64,000 nt of DNA from Caballeronia sp. GAFFF1 (GTDB lineage: Bacteria > Pseudomonadota > Gammaproteobacteria > Burkholderiales > Burkholderiaceae). The notes beneath the pieces are model-generated. The model was given only the letters and a program-made list of their open reading frames with translations. It did not search any database and was not told where the DNA came from. Positions 18,701 to 28,346 of the stretch are shown piece by piece. Both the position numbers and the translations under genes were made by a program. Location: the NCBI RefSeq assembly GCF_023630705.1, contig NZ_JALQEM010000025.1, positions 1 through 64,000 of the forward strand, given 5' to 3'. Positions within the stretch are counted from its first letter, which is position 1; the number at the start of each line of letters is the position of its first letter.

Positions 18701-19289
18701 GTATGGACGGCTGGTTGCGCAGGTGCGCGCGGCGGAAGCCGAACTCGGCGTCGGCGACTATCTGCTGACCGAGGCCGTCGCGAAGAATCTGCACAAGCTG
18801 ATGGCCTATAAAGACGAGTACGAAGTCGCGCGTCTGTATGCCGATCCGGCGTTCATCGAGAAGGTGAAGAGCAGTTTCGAAGGCGACTGGAAGATCAAGA
18901 TGCATCTTGCGCCGCCGTCTTTCTCCAAGAAGGACGCGCATGGGCATCTGGTGAAGAAGCAGTACGGTCCGTGGATGATGTCCGCCATGCGCGTGCTCGC
19001 GCGGCTGAAGTTCCTGCGCGGCACGGCGCTCGATCCGTTCGGCCGCACGGAAGAGCGGAAGATGGAGCGCGCGTTGATCGGCGAGTATGAAGCGCTGGTC
19101 AAGGAACTGATCGATGGATTGACGCCGCAGAGGCTGCCGCTGGCGATCGAACTGGCGAGCCTTCCCGATTCGATGCGCGGCTACGGGCATATCAAGGAAA
19201 ACAACGTCAAGGCGGCGAAGGTGAAGTGGGAAAAGCTGCTGGCGCGGTGGCGTTCGAACGAAGGTGGGGAGAAGCGGCAGGTGGCTTGA
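15717..19289 (+). CDS. Indolepyruvate ferredoxin oxidoreductase family protein (single chain)
   Basis: A 1190-residue fused 2-oxoacid oxidoreductase. Order: N-terminal pyrimidine-type domain (GFISGYRGSPLGGLDQ near residue 60), a middle TPP/Fe-S part (CSGCPHNTSTNVPEGSRA near 460; GDGTYFHSGL; NDAVAMTGGQPVDG, the TPP/Mg site), a Cys-rich ferredoxin-like insert (CEGCGDCSVKSNC near 660 and CNKDYSCLNGFCP), then a gamma-type domain (GVLVTGVGGTGVVTIG near 745). It decarboxylates aryl-pyruvates to aryl-acetyl-CoA. Beside hppD and an Lrp regulator, an aromatic 2-oxoacid is the likely substrate. The paa genes upstream could take phenylacetyl-CoA if phenylpyruvate is used; that link is inference. Confidence 0.93.
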   Translation: MNAPLDAEQRASLEAALKSVTLDDKYTLERGRAYMSGIQALVRLPMLQQERDRAAGLNTAGFISGYRGSPLGGLDQSLWKAKKYLAAHQVVFQPGLNEDLAATAVWGSQQVNLYPSAKYDGVFSMWYGKGPGVDRSGDVFKHGNSAGSSQHGGVLVLAGDDHAAKSSTLAHQSEHIFKACGLPVLFPSNVQEYLDFGLHGWAMSRYSGLWVAMKCVTDVVESSASVDIDPHRTQIVIPTDFAMPDGGLNIRWPDPPLVQEARLLDYKWYAALAYVRANKLDRIEIDAPHARFGIMTGGKAYLDVRQALTDLGLDDETCAQIGIRLYKVGCVWPLEAQGAQEFARGLKEILVVEEKRQILEYAIKEELYNWPDAQRPRVFGKFDEKDGAGGEWSVPMGNWLLPAHYELSPAIIAKAIAARLAKFDLPADVRARIAARIAVIEAKEKALARPRVEAERKPWFCSGCPHNTSTNVPEGSRAMAGIGCHYMTVWMDRNTSTFSQMGGEGVAWVGQAPFTHDKHVFANLGDGTYFHSGLLAIRAAIASKVNITYKILYNDAVAMTGGQPVDGVLTVPQITHQLAAEGAAKIVIVTDQPEKYTPDVGLAPGIDVHHRDQLDDMQRQLREIPGTSILIYDQTCATEKRRRRKRGAYPDPAKRVVINEAVCEGCGDCSVKSNCLSVEPLDTEYGTKRQINQSTCNKDYSCLNGFCPSFVTVEGGQLKKPKATSVAGDAVPPVPTPELPEIGRPYGVLVTGVGGTGVVTIGALLGMAAHLEQKGVTVLDVTGLAQKGGAVMSHVQIANRPTDIHATRIAMGEADLVIGCDAIVTASDECGSRMQPGRTRVVVNSAQTPTAAFIKDPNWRFPGASAEADIRAAAGEHVALVDANRFAVALMGDAIYTNPFVLGYAWQMGWVPLRHESIVRAIELNAVQVEKNLAAFEWGRRAAHDLPAVRRLAQGTQDATPSKVIALHTPKALDALIDKRLDYLSKYQNAAYAAKYGRLVAQVRAAEAELGVGDYLLTEAVAKNLHKLMAYKDEYEVARLYADPAFIEKVKSSFEGDWKIKMHLAPPSFSKKDAHGHLVKKQYGPWMMSAMRVLARLKFLRGTALDPFGRTEERKMERALIGEYEALVKELIDGLTPQRLPLAIELASLPDSMRGYGHIKENNVKAAKVKWEKLLARWRSNEGGEKRQVA

Positions 19290-19309
19290 TTCTCGCCGCT
19301 TCACGCTCG

Positions 19310-19341
19310 AAGGCGGTTCGCGAAAGCGAATCGCCTTTTTT
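19310..19341. terminator. Terminator after the oxidoreductase
   Basis: Hairpin AAGGCGGTTCGC-GAAA-GCGAATCGCCTT with a GNRA loop followed by six T on the plus strand. The minus strand also has a short run, so it may serve the convergent small gene too. Confidence 0.85.
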
Positions 19342-19645
19342 ATTTCGATGCGTCCGCATGGCCGAAGATGGTGTCGATGAATCGGTACGCTTCGTCAAGG
19401 CGGACTCGCTCGAACGGCGCTGCGTGGTGCGCGTACAGCAACGGCGTTCCCAAGCGATGAATCACCCTCACGTCCAGGCGAAACAGCGTACCGATCGGAT
19501 ACTGCGCGCGCATGCTTTTGCTGCATTCGACGCGCAGGTCGGTGCTCAACCCTTGGCCCGCTAGCGGGCGCACGCGCACGGGTGACGCCGAGTTCTCGCC
19601 CTGCGCACGAAACGTCTCAACGATGATCTCCAACGACTGCGCCAT
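19340..19645 (-). CDS. Conserved hypothetical protein
   Basis: A 101-residue product if ATG 19645 is used; a longer frame begins at 19720 but its extra 25 residues look non-coding. No signal peptide or membrane span. It contains KSMRAQYPIGTLFRLDVRVI and ends FIDTIFGHADASK, with an ordinary amino acid mix, unlike the Arg-rich shadow frames. Weak ribosome binding site (AAAGG). I do not recognise the family. Confidence 0.6.
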   Translation of the reverse strand: MAQSLEIIVETFRAQGENSASPVRVRPLAGQGLSTDLRVECSKSMRAQYPIGTLFRLDVRVIHRLGTPLLYAHHAAPFERVRLDEAYRFIDTIFGHADASK

Positions 19646-19718
19646 GCCTTTATTCGTATTCCGAATTGAATTACGGGAGAGACCGTGGAGATTCGACTGT
19701 TCAAGATAAGACATTATC

Positions 19719-19753
19719 AAAAAAAACGGCGATCCAGTCCCCCGAATCGCCGT
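19719..19753 (-). terminator. Terminator after maeB
   Basis: On the minus strand: ACGGCGAT, a 12-base loop, ATCGCCGT, then eight T. It sits 25 bp after the maeB stop. Confidence 0.85.
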
Positions 19754-19777
19754 CCATTACTACTTCACTAAGCCGCG

Positions 19778-22057
19778 TTATTTCGCCTTCATCACGCTGG
19801 CGTTTGCCGAAGCCACCGCCGTCATATTAATAATCCGCCGCACGGTCGCCGCCGGCGTCAAAATATGAACGGGCTTGGAAGCGCCCAGCAGGAACGGCCC
19901 AACCGTCACGCCCTCGCCGCTCACCATCTTCAGCAAGTTGTACGTGATATTCGCCGCTTCCACGTTCGGCATGATAAGCAGATTCGCCTCGCCCGAAAGC
20001 GTCGTGCCGGGGAACGCCGCCTTACGCACGGTTTCCGACAGAGCCGCATCGCCGTGCATTTCGCCATCGACTTCGAGATTCGGCGCGCGCTCCGCGATCA
20101 GCTTGCGCGCCTCGGCCATGCGCTTGCTCGATGCGCTCGGCACGCTGCCGAAATTCGAGTTCGACACCAGCGCCACCTTCGGCTGAATGCCGAATCGCTC
20201 GATCTCGCGCGCCGCGAGAATCGTCATGTCGGCGAGTTGCTCGGGCGTCGGCAATTCGTTGACGTACGTGTCGCTGATGAAGATATTGCGCCCTTGCAGC
20301 ATCAGCAGATTCATCGCCGCGAAGTTGTCCGCGCCTTCCGCCTTGCCGAGCACCTGATCGATGAACTTGAGGTGATCCTGATACGTATCGATGAGGCCGC
20401 AGATCATGCCGTCCGCATCGCCCGTATGAACGAGGATCGCGCCGATCAGCGTGTTGAACTTGCGCAGCGCCGCCTTCGCGCTTTCCGGCGTCACGCCCTG
20501 ACGCGCCGCGATTTCGTGATACGCCTGCCAGCTCTTCTGATAGCGCGGATCGTCTTCCGGATTCACGATCTCGAAATCGACGCCCGGCTTCAGCTTCGAG
20601 CCCATCTTCTGCAAACGCATTTCGACGACCGCCGGCCGGCCAATGATGATCGGCTTCGCGATCTTCTCCAGCAGCACGAATTGCGCGGCGCGCAGCACGC
20701 GCTCGTCCTCGCCTTCCGCGAACGCGATGCGCGCCGGCGCGGCCTTCGCCGCCGCGAACACGGGCCGCATGACCATGCCGGTGCGGTAGACGGTCGCGCC
20801 GAGCGTCTCGCGATACGCGTCCATGTCCTGAATCGGGCGCGTCGCGACGCCAGAATCCATCGCGGCTTGCGCGACAGCCGGCGCAATCTTGATGATGAGG
20901 CGCGGATCGAACGGCTTCGGAATCAGGTACTCCGGACCGAATTCGAGCGAATGGCCTTCGTACGCTTTCGCGACTTCATCGCCCTGATCGGTTTCTTCGG
21001 CCAGTTCCGCGATCGCGCGAACGCACGCGAGCTTCATCTCTTCCGTGATGGTCGTCGCGCCGACGTCGAGCGCGCCACGGAAGATGAACGGAAAGCACAG
21101 CACGTTGTTGACCTGGTTCGGATAGTCCGAACGGCCCGTCGCGATGATGCAGTCCGGGCGCACCTTCTTCGCCTCTTCCGGCCGGATCTCCGGCTCGGGG
21201 TTCGCCAGCGCGAGAATCAGCGGCTTGTCGGCCATGGTCGCGACCATTTCCGGCTTGAGCACGCCCGCGCTCGAACAGCCGAGAAACACGTCGCAACCGT
21301 GCATCGCGTCGCCGAGCGTGCGCGCGTCGGTGCTCGCCTGATACCGCTCCTTCGACGCATCCAGATTGCCGCGTCCTTCGTAGATCACGCCCTTCGAGTC
21401 GACGACGATCGTGTTCGACTTCTTCAGGCCCAGATCGATGAGCAGGTCCAGACACGCGATGGCCGCAGCGCCCGCGCCCGAGCAGACCAGCTTCACGTTG
21501 TCGAGCGTCTTGCCGACCACTTTCAGGCCGTTGAGTATCGCTGCCGACGCGATGATCGCAGTACCGTGCTGATCGTCATGGAAAACGGGAATCTTCATGC
21601 GCTCGCGCAGCTTCTTTTCGATGTAGAAGCATTCCGGCGCCTTGATGTCTTCCAGATTGATGCCGCCGAGCGTCGGTTCGAGCATCGCGATGGCGTCCAC
21701 AAGCTTGTCCGGGTCGGTCTCGTTCAGTTCGATATCGAACACGTCGATGCCCGCGAACTTCTTGAACAGGCACCCTTTGCCTTCCATGACCGGCTTGGCC
21801 GCGAGCGGACCGATGTTGCCGAGGCCGAGCACGGCTGTGCCGTTCGTCACGACGCCGACCAGATTCGCGCGCGACGTGTACTTCTGCGCGTCGAGCGGTT
21901 CGTCGTAGATCGCCATGCACGCAGCCGCGACACCCGGCGAATACGCGAGCGACAGGTCGAGCTGGTTGGATAGGGGTTTGGTCGGCGTGACCGAGATCTT
22001 GCCGGGACGCGGATTCTGGTGGTATGCGAGAGCGCTTTGCTTCAGTTGTTCGTCCAT
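19778..22057 (-). CDS. maeB: NADP-dependent malic enzyme with phosphotransacetylase-like domain
   Basis: 759 residues, the same length as E. coli MaeB. The N-terminal malic domain contains [11 protein letters not shown] and the catalytic region [16 protein letters not shown]. The NAD(P)-binding domain follows ([16 protein letters not shown] near residue 195). The C-terminal 330 residues are the phosphate acetyltransferase-like domain ([16 protein letters not shown]), regulatory in the MaeB class. It converts malate to pyruvate and CO2, giving NADPH. Monocistronic, with its own terminator. Confidence 0.96.
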   Translation of the reverse strand: MDEQLKQSALAYHQNPRPGKISVTPTKPLSNQLDLSLAYSPGVAAACMAIYDEPLDAQKYTSRANLVGVVTNGTAVLGLGNIGPLAAKPVMEGKGCLFKKFAGIDVFDIELNETDPDKLVDAIAMLEPTLGGINLEDIKAPECFYIEKKLRERMKIPVFHDDQHGTAIIASAAILNGLKVVGKTLDNVKLVCSGAGAAAIACLDLLIDLGLKKSNTIVVDSKGVIYEGRGNLDASKERYQASTDARTLGDAMHGCDVFLGCSSAGVLKPEMVATMADKPLILALANPEPEIRPEEAKKVRPDCIIATGRSDYPNQVNNVLCFPFIFRGALDVGATTITEEMKLACVRAIAELAEETDQGDEVAKAYEGHSLEFGPEYLIPKPFDPRLIIKIAPAVAQAAMDSGVATRPIQDMDAYRETLGATVYRTGMVMRPVFAAAKAAPARIAFAEGEDERVLRAAQFVLLEKIAKPIIIGRPAVVEMRLQKMGSKLKPGVDFEIVNPEDDPRYQKSWQAYHEIAARQGVTPESAKAALRKFNTLIGAILVHTGDADGMICGLIDTYQDHLKFIDQVLGKAEGADNFAAMNLLMLQGRNIFISDTYVNELPTPEQLADMTILAAREIERFGIQPKVALVSNSNFGSVPSASSKRMAEARKLIAERAPNLEVDGEMHGDAALSETVRKAAFPGTTLSGEANLLIMPNVEAANITYNLLKMVSGEGVTVGPFLLGASKPVHILTPAATVRRIINMTAVASANASVMKAK

Positions 22058-22333
22058 GATTAGCCTGAGACGTTAGAAATTTTTCGAACAGGGTTCACAG
22101 CCGGCGGCCGCTCGGCACTGTGGGCGGGATGTGAATCGATGGACCAATGTTGTCAGTCACCCGGCGCGTCGGATAGACGCAGCGTGCCGCCCGGCAGGGA
22201 TGAAGCGGGCGAACGGAGCCTTGTTTTTAGCTGTTCAGTGTACACCGCGTATCTCAAATGGCGCGACGCAGCATTGCACGCGGAAGCGTTGCTGGGCGTG
22301 CGTTTCGTCGGAAGAAGACGCGCGGCTCGCCTT

Positions 22334-23566
22334 TCAGTCGAGTTCCGCGCCGCGCTTTTCGGGGATCAGAAAGAGCGTCGCCGCCACATCCAGCAAATAG
22401 ATGCTGGCGAGAAACGCGAGTGCCACCGCGAACGTGTAGCGCGCCGCCAGCGCGCCCACCACGACCGGCCCGAGTCCGCCGACCGCCCGCCCGATGTTGA
22501 ACAGCACGTTCTGCGCGGTGGCGCGCGCTTCGGTCGGATAGATCTCGGAGATCAGCGCGCCGTAGCCGCCGATCATCCCGTTGACGAACACGCCCATCGC
22601 CGCGCCGCCGATCAGGAGCGCGGCCGGGCTCGTCAGGTTCGAATAAACGAAGACCATGGCGACCGCGCCGATCTGATAGGCGAGAAACGCGGGCTTGCGT
22701 CCGAAGCGGTCGGCCGCCATGCCGAACAGCCAGATGCCGAGCGCCATGCCGAGCACGGTCGCGGCCGTCCAGACGCCGGATTTCGTGAGCGAATAGCCGA
22801 ACGTCTTCGACAGATAGCTCGGCAGCCAGATCATCAGCCCGTAATAACCGAAGTTCTGCACTGAGCAGAGCACGATCACGCCGAGGCTCGCGCGCGCGGT
22901 ACGCGCACTGTCGAACAGGCGCTTCAGCGGCAGCTTGCGCGCGGCGCTTCCGGTGCGGCGCGCGGTGAAAAGCGCAGGTTCGGCCACGCTCCGCCGCACC
23001 AGAAACGAGACGACGGCCGGCATCAGGCCGACCGCGAACATGCCGCGCCAGCCGATCATCGGCAGAAGCAGCGGCGTGAGGAGCGCGGCGGCGAGCACGC
23101 CGAGCTGCCAGCCGAGCCCGACATAGGACGACACGCGCGCTCGCTGCCGCGCGGGCCACGCTTCCGCGACGAGCGCCATGCCGATGCCGAACTCGCCGCC
23201 CAGCCCGACGCCCGCCATCGTGCGATAGAACAGCAAGTCGCCGTATCCGCGTGCGAGTGCGCAAAGACCCGTGAAGACGGCGAACACCAGAATGGTCCAC
23301 GTGAGCATGCGCACGCGCCCGAAGTAGTCCGACAGCACGCCGAACACGACGCCGCCCGCCACCGCGCCCGCGAGCGTCCACGTGACGAGCGCGCCGGATT
23401 GCGCGGGCGACAAGTGCAAGTCGGCAGCGATCGCGGGGAGCATGAAGCCGAGAATCAGCAAGTCGAAGCCGTCCATCGCGTAGCCGAGCACGGATGCGGC
23501 GAGCGCATGCCACGCGTGGCGAGGCAAGGAATCGGGGGAGTCGGGTGTCGTCGGGGCGTATTTCAT
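22334..23566 (-). CDS. MFS transporter, aromatic acid/H+ symporter-like
   Basis: 410 residues from ATG 23566; longer in-frame starts add a Pro/Arg-rich stretch and were rejected. Twelve hydrophobic segments. TM1 has LGYAMDGFDLLILGFMLPAI with the Asp typical of AAHS-type carriers. Motif A is GVLSDYFGRVRM, with a second copy GMAADRFGRKPAF in the C-half. TM4-5 carries GVGLGGEFGIGMALVAE. The substrate is unknown. About 275 bp separate it from maeB, with no gene in between. Confidence 0.88.
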   Translation of the reverse strand: MKYAPTTPDSPDSLPRHAWHALAASVLGYAMDGFDLLILGFMLPAIAADLHLSPAQSGALVTWTLAGAVAGGVVFGVLSDYFGRVRMLTWTILVFAVFTGLCALARGYGDLLFYRTMAGVGLGGEFGIGMALVAEAWPARQRARVSSYVGLGWQLGVLAAALLTPLLLPMIGWRGMFAVGLMPAVVSFLVRRSVAEPALFTARRTGSAARKLPLKRLFDSARTARASLGVIVLCSVQNFGYYGLMIWLPSYLSKTFGYSLTKSGVWTAATVLGMALGIWLFGMAADRFGRKPAFLAYQIGAVAMVFVYSNLTSPAALLIGGAAMGVFVNGMIGGYGALISEIYPTEARATAQNVLFNIGRAVGGLGPVVVGALAARYTFAVALAFLASIYLLDVAATLFLIPEKRGAELD

Positions 23567-23887
23567 CGAAGGCGGTCGGAAGCGGTCGCAAGCGGTCGGA
23601 AGGCGCGGCGAGTGTACTGGCGAGCGGCCCGCCGTCACAACCGGAAAAAAGTCACCCGGAGGCGCGCCGCCGCGCTGCTCGCCCCGCCGCGCAGGCTCGG
23701 GTAAAATCGCGGGTTAGCTGTGCATGGGACAACGCAGGCGCTTACGTGCCGGGTCCCGTCGACACGCGCGCAGAAAAACGCCGGACAGCCCTTCGAAAGA
23801 CGGCTCGTCGGCGTCCGGTTCATGCGCCAGGGCCCTCGCGGCCGCCTTCCGCTTCCAGAAGCGCCACATCAGTCCAAGGATTCGCCC
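23567..23887. other. Upstream region of pyrE
   Basis: About 320 bp between the divergent MFS and pyrE starts. It begins with three near-repeats of AAGCGGTCG (23577-23605). A -10-like GGGTAAAAT lies near 23700, leaving a pyrE leader of about 180 nt that can form a weak CCGGAC/GTCCGG stem. No protein gene is supported. Confidence 0.45.
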
Positions 23888-24574
23888 ATGACAGGCTTCG
23901 ATCGCCAGACGATCTCCGACACCACCGCCAAGATGCTGCTCGAAGTGCAGGCGGTGCACTTCAACGCGGAAAAACCGTTCATCTTCACGTCCGGCTGGGC
24001 AAGCCCGGTGTACATCGACTGCCGCAAGCTGATCTCGTATCCGCGCGTGCGCCGCGGCCTGATGGAAATGGCCGAAGCGACCATTCTGCGCGATGTCGGC
24101 TACGAGCAGATCGACGCTGTCGCGGGCGGCGAGACCGCCGGCATTCCGTTCGCCGCGTGGATCGCCGATCGTCTGATGGTGCCGATGCAGTATGTGCGCA
24201 AGAAGCCGAAGGGCTTCGGCCGCAACGCGCAGATCGAAGGCTTGCTGACCGAAGGCCAGCGCGTGCTGCTGGTCGAAGACCTGACCACGGACAGCCGCAG
24301 CAAGATCAACTTCATCAACGCGCTCCGCACGGCTGGCGCGACGGTGAATCACTGCTTCGTGCTCTTCCACTACAACATCTTCAAGGAGAGCGTGTCCGTG
24401 CTGAAGGACATCGACGTGAATCTCCACGCGCTCGCCACGTGGTGGGACGTGTTGCGCGTCGCGAAGGAACAGGGCTATTTCGAAACCAAGACGCTCGATG
24501 AAGTCGAGAAATTCCTTCATGCGCCAGCCGAATGGTCAGCTGCGCACGGCGGCGCCACTGCCACGCCGCAATAA
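23888..24574 (+). CDS. pyrE: Orotate phosphoribosyltransferase
   Basis: A 228-residue enzyme transferring ribose-5-phosphate from PRPP to orotate in UMP synthesis. The PRPP-binding motif is [15 protein letters not shown] (near residue 125). The N-terminal [21 protein letters not shown] and the flexible-loop [14 protein letters not shown] segment are as in other PyrE proteins. ATG 23888 gives a length close to family members. A bidirectional terminator follows. Confidence 0.96.
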   Translation: MTGFDRQTISDTTAKMLLEVQAVHFNAEKPFIFTSGWASPVYIDCRKLISYPRVRRGLMEMAEATILRDVGYEQIDAVAGGETAGIPFAAWIADRLMVPMQYVRKKPKGFGRNAQIEGLLTEGQRVLLVEDLTTDSRSKINFINALRTAGATVNHCFVLFHYNIFKESVSVLKDIDVNLHALATWWDVLRVAKEQGYFETKTLDEVEKFLHAPAEWSAAHGGATATPQ

Positions 24575-24603
24575 ATAATCGTTGCGAGCAGGCGATTAAA
24601 ACG

Positions 24604-24637
24604 AAAAAGCCGCTGATTTCAGTCAGCGGCTTTTTTT
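24604..24637. terminator. Bidirectional terminator between pyrE and the response regulator
   Basis: AAAAAGCCGCTGA, short loop, TCAGCGGC followed by seven T. The A-run on the left gives the opposite-strand terminator. Confidence 0.88.
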
Positions 24638-24656
24638 CGTTTCGGCCGATTGGCGT

Positions 24657-25370
24657 CTATAACGATTTCGAATCCGACACCGGCGTATCTTCGAGCGAAC
24701 CGTCGCCTGTATAGGCGGACAGATTCATTAATCCGTTGCTTTGCGCGTACTGGAATAATTCCGAGTCTCGTTCTATGCCCAGTTTGCGCATTGCCGTGTT
24801 CTTCTGCGTGCTGATGGTCTTGATACTGCGCCGCAGTTGCCCCGCGATTTCCGTAATGGTCATGCCGGACACGAAAAGGCGCACCACTTCGAGTTCACGC
24901 TTCGACAGAATAACGCCGCGCTGCTGCCCCGACGCGCCGATGCCCATGCTGTCGAGCGCCGCCTTCACCGACGGCCCGAGGTATTCCTGCCCGCGCATCA
25001 CATGCTGGATCGCCCAGCCGATGTGGTTCATGTCGTCGGCCTTGTTGATGATCGACACGACGCCGACTTCACGCAAACGTTTGAGCAAAGCCGGATTTTC
25101 GAGCATGGTCAGCACGACGAGCCGGACCTTCGGAAACTGGCGGCCGATGTAGCCGAGCAGCGGCATGCCGTCGCCGTATGAACCGCCGGGCATGGCGAGA
25201 TCCGTCACCAGCACGTCGCACGGCGTTTTCTGCAATAGCTGGACGAGTTCGGTGGATTGACGCGCCTGGCCAACGACATCGACTTCCGGAAACTTGCTGA
25301 GCGCCTGCGCGGCGCCGAACAAAATCACAGGATGGTCGTCTGCAATGATGACCTGAATTCGCTGGCTCAT
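24657..25370 (-). CDS. RcsB-like response regulator (NarL/LuxR family)
   Basis: 237 residues. The N-terminal receiver has IIADDHPVILFG (acidic pair), phospho-acceptor Asp in VLVTDLAMPGGSYGDG (near residue 57), Thr in VVLTMLENP and Lys in IINKADD. The C-terminal LuxR helix-turn-helix is LSKRELEVVRLFVSGMTITE and SIKTISTQKNTAMRKLGI. The PG-x-YGDG insertion and SIKTISxQK wording are close to enterobacterial RcsB. No RcsC/RcsD-type kinase lies nearby, so it is an orphan in this window. Confidence 0.9.
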   Translation of the reverse strand: MSQRIQVIIADDHPVILFGAAQALSKFPEVDVVGQARQSTELVQLLQKTPCDVLVTDLAMPGGSYGDGMPLLGYIGRQFPKVRLVVLTMLENPALLKRLREVGVVSIINKADDMNHIGWAIQHVMRGQEYLGPSVKAALDSMGIGASGQQRGVILSKRELEVVRLFVSGMTITEIAGQLRRSIKTISTQKNTAMRKLGIERDSELFQYAQSNGLMNLSAYTGDGSLEDTPVSDSKSL

Positions 25371-25646
25371 TTATTCTTCTCCCAAATCCGGTCGACTGAC
25401 TGCCACGCGAATCAAGTTCAAATGGTTCATATGTTGATCTACGAGTTTGAGTCTTCACCATCAGCCGCGCGCACAAAGAAATACGACTGATTCGCGCCAT
25501 AGGTTTGGCCCCAAGGATCAAGCTTTTAATGCTTTGTTGCAATGTTAAACTGCAACCTCCTACGAAGCGCATCACTGAGACAAAAAACATCGTTGCAGCC
25601 GGCGAAACGCTGCTATATGAGTTCCAGCCGCTGCCAGGAGTCAGCC

Positions 25647-26240
25647 ATGCGCCTCGCAAGTCGGATCTTGCGTTCCGGTCACGCTGTCGCTGCATTCACG
25701 CTCGGGGTCGCGAGTGCGGCGGCGCTTCTGTGCCATGCGCGCGGCGCGGCCGCGCAAGACGTCTTCTCCGTGACGAGTCCGGAACTGGCCCCCGGCAAGA
25801 CCGTCGGGCACGAACAGCTCTTCAACGATTCGGATTGCAAGGGCGGCAACCGCTCACCGCAGCTTTCGTGGCGCGGCGCGCCCGCGCAGACGCGCAGCTT
25901 CGCCGTGACGATTTTCGATCCCGACGCGCCGGGGCGCGGCTGGTGGCACTGGGCCGTCGCCGGCATTCCGTCGACCGTGACGCACCTGCCGGCGAATGCG
26001 AGCGCCTCGGGCGCGTTGCGCAAGATTGGCGCGGTCGAGGCGCGCAACGACTGGGACACGGACGGCTACGGCGGTCCCTGCCCGCCGCCCGGCAAGCCGC
26101 ATCGCTACATCGTGACTGTGTACGCGCTGAATAGCGACGACTTGCGCCTGCGTCAGGGCACGCCCGCGCTCATGTTCGACCACGAAATCCGCGCGACCGC
26201 CATCGCCAGCGCGCAACTGACCTTTACCGTCGGACGATAG
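25647..26240 (+). CDS. Secreted YbhB/YbcL-type PEBP protein
   Basis: 197 residues from ATG 25647, preceded by CAGGAG. A signal peptide covers about 36 residues (ends HARGAAAQD). The mature domain is the phosphatidylethanolamine-binding/Raf-kinase-inhibitor-like fold: NRSPQLSWRGAP, FDPDAPGRGWWHWAV and GYGGPCPPPGKPHRY, all family hallmarks. Bacterial members have no firm role; the export signal places this one in the periplasm. Confidence 0.9.
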   Translation: MRLASRILRSGHAVAAFTLGVASAAALLCHARGAAAQDVFSVTSPELAPGKTVGHEQLFNDSDCKGGNRSPQLSWRGAPAQTRSFAVTIFDPDAPGRGWWHWAVAGIPSTVTHLPANASASGALRKIGAVEARNDWDTDGYGGPCPPPGKPHRYIVTVYALNSDDLRLRQGTPALMFDHEIRATAIASAQLTFTVGR

Positions 26241-26447
26241 CGCCCGCGCGATTGTTTCGCTGCGTGCGTGCGCTAGCCCCGGTAGCACGGAAAACGGCTG
26301 CGCTAGACTGACTGCGTCCATGCGTCCATGGTTTTGCCGCGCTGTGCGCCATGCAGCGCCGCGAACCGCGCATCCGGACACGACCGCCGCTCACCATGCA
26401 ACACGCGCGTCGCTCGCGCGCGCCGCCACGCGCGGCAAGAGGGAATC

Positions 26448-27047
26448 ATGCCGAACATCGTCATCGTCTATCACAGCGGCTACGGTCACACGAAGAAAGT
26501 CGCGGAAGCCGTGCTCGCCGGTGCAACCGACGCCGGCGCGAACGGCCGGCTGATGCCCGTCGGCGAAATGGACGACGCCGCCTGGGCCGAGCTCGAGGCC
26601 GCCGACGCCATCGTGTTCGGCGCGCCGACGTACATGGGCGGACCGTCCGCCGACTTCAAGAAGTTCGCCGACGCCAGTTCCAAGCCCTGGTTCGAGCAGA
26701 AGTGGAAAGACAAGATCGCGGCGGGCTTCACCAACTCCGCGCACATGAACGGCGACAAGTTCCTGACCATTTCCTACTTCGTCACGCTGGCGATGCAGCA
26801 CGGCATGATCTGGGTCGGCGCGGGCCTGATGCCGTCGAATACGAAAGCCGCCACGCGCAACGACCTGAATTTCGTCGGCGGCTTCACGGGGCTGCTCACG
26901 CAATCGCCCGCAGATGCGTCGCCGGAAGAAGCGCCGCCGCCCGGCGATATCGAGACGGCGAAGACGTTCGGCGCGCGCATCGCCGCCGTCGCCGCGCGGT
27001 GGGCGGACCGTCCGGGCGCATCGGAAGCGGCTCCGGCCACGCCGTGA
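26448..27047 (+). CDS. Flavodoxin-family protein, WrbA-like NAD(P)H:quinone oxidoreductase
   Basis: A 199-residue cytoplasmic flavoprotein. The FMN phosphate loop is YHSGYGHTKKVAEAV (residues 8-22), with FGAPTYMGGPSADFKKF near residue 60 and a WrbA-style AAGFTNSAHMNGDKF segment near 95. It is related to WrbA/NADPH-dependent FMN reductases that reduce quinones by two electrons. ATG 26448 follows AGAGGGA. Confidence 0.88.
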   Translation: MPNIVIVYHSGYGHTKKVAEAVLAGATDAGANGRLMPVGEMDDAAWAELEAADAIVFGAPTYMGGPSADFKKFADASSKPWFEQKWKDKIAAGFTNSAHMNGDKFLTISYFVTLAMQHGMIWVGAGLMPSNTKAATRNDLNFVGGFTGLLTQSPADASPEEAPPPGDIETAKTFGARIAAVAARWADRPGASEAAPATP

Positions 27048-27299
27048 CGCGTCAGCAGCAGCCGCGCGGTCTCGGCGGCTCGTCTCGCAAGTAGCGCAGA
27101 CGCGCCGGCGTGATTCGACGGTGCGCACGCTTCGCTGCCCTGCTTCTCTCCCCAGCCGAAGCGCGCGCCGCTTCGACGAACGGCGCTTTCGCACCTTCTA
27201 ATTCCGCGCAGGAATCGACATCAACCGGTCGCGAAATCGACTTAGAATGGCGGTTTTGCGGCGGCGCACGCGCGGCGGCCACGAACCAGCGAGATCGAG

Positions 27300-28253
27300 A
27301 TGACCACGAAAGTATTTGTCGACGGACAGGAAGGCACCACCGGCCTGAAGATTTTCGAATATCTGTCGCAGCGCCGTGACATCGAAGTGCTGCGCATCGA
27401 CGAGGCGAAGCGCAAGGACGTCGAGGAGCGTCGCCGCCTGATCAACGCGTCGGACGTGACGTTTCTGTGCCTGCCGGATGTCGCCTCCCGCGAGTCGGTT
27501 TCGCTGGTCGAGCCGGGCAACGACCGGACCTGCGTGATCGACGCGAGCACCGCCTTTCGCACGCACGACGACTGGGCGTACGGCCTGCCCGAGCTTTCCC
27601 GCGCGCAGCGTGACCGGCTTCGCACGGCGAAGCGCATTGCGGTGCCGGGCTGCCACGCATCGGCGTTCGTGCTGTCCATGCAGCCGCTCGTCGCGGGCGG
27701 GCTCGTGCCGGCCGATTTCCACGCGCACGCCTATTCGATCACCGGCTACAGCGGCGGCGGCAAGAAGATGATCGCGGAATACGAAGCGGGCGGCGACGCG
27801 CGCCTCAATAGCCCGCGCGCTTACGCGCTCGGCTTGACGCACAAGCATCTGCCGGAAATGTCCGTGCGCACTGGCTTGTCGCGCGCGCCGATTTTCACGC
27901 CGATCGTCGGACCGTTCCTGAAGGGTCTCGCGGTCACGACCTACTTCTCGCCCGACCAGCTCACGCGCGCCGCCAGGCCGCAGGACGTGCGCGACATGCT
28001 CGCCGAATACTATGCGGGCGAGCCGTTCGTGCGCGTGATGCCGTTCGACGCGGAAAGCAATCTGGACAACGGCTTCTTCGACGCCCAGGCCTGCAACGAC
28101 ACGAATCGCGTCGACGTCTTTGTGTTCGGCAACGACGAGCGTTTTGTCACCGTGACGCGGCTCGACAATCTGGGCAAGGGTGCGTCCGGTGCGGCGATTC
28201 AGTGCATGAATCTCGCCATCGGCGCCGACGAAGCGACCGGACTGGCGCGCTGA
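27300..28253 (+). CDS. argC: N-acetyl-gamma-glutamyl-phosphate reductase (short type)
   Basis: 317 residues, the short ArgC type. It reduces N-acetylglutamyl phosphate to the semialdehyde in arginine synthesis. The N-terminus [19 protein letters not shown] is the NADP-binding start of this type, the catalytic Cys is in VPGCHASAF (near residue 117), and [11 protein letters not shown] follows. It is a single gene ending in a clear terminator. Confidence 0.95.
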   Translation: MTTKVFVDGQEGTTGLKIFEYLSQRRDIEVLRIDEAKRKDVEERRRLINASDVTFLCLPDVASRESVSLVEPGNDRTCVIDASTAFRTHDDWAYGLPELSRAQRDRLRTAKRIAVPGCHASAFVLSMQPLVAGGLVPADFHAHAYSITGYSGGGKKMIAEYEAGGDARLNSPRAYALGLTHKHLPEMSVRTGLSRAPIFTPIVGPFLKGLAVTTYFSPDQLTRAARPQDVRDMLAEYYAGEPFVRVMPFDAESNLDNGFFDAQACNDTNRVDVFVFGNDERFVTVTRLDNLGKGASGAAIQCMNLAIGADEATGLAR

Positions 28254-28293
28254 GTGCGCCGAGTGCGCTCAGTCAGACACTGTGTCGAGGACG

Positions 28294-28318
28294 AGCCGGC
28301 CTGCGGGCCGGCTTTTTA
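28294..28318 (+). terminator. Terminator after argC
   Basis: AGCCGGCC-TGCG-GGCCGGCT followed by T5, a perfect 8-bp GC stem 40 bp past the stop codon. Confidence 0.85.
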
Positions 28319-28346
28319 ATGCGCCGCAACACGAAAACGACGGACG

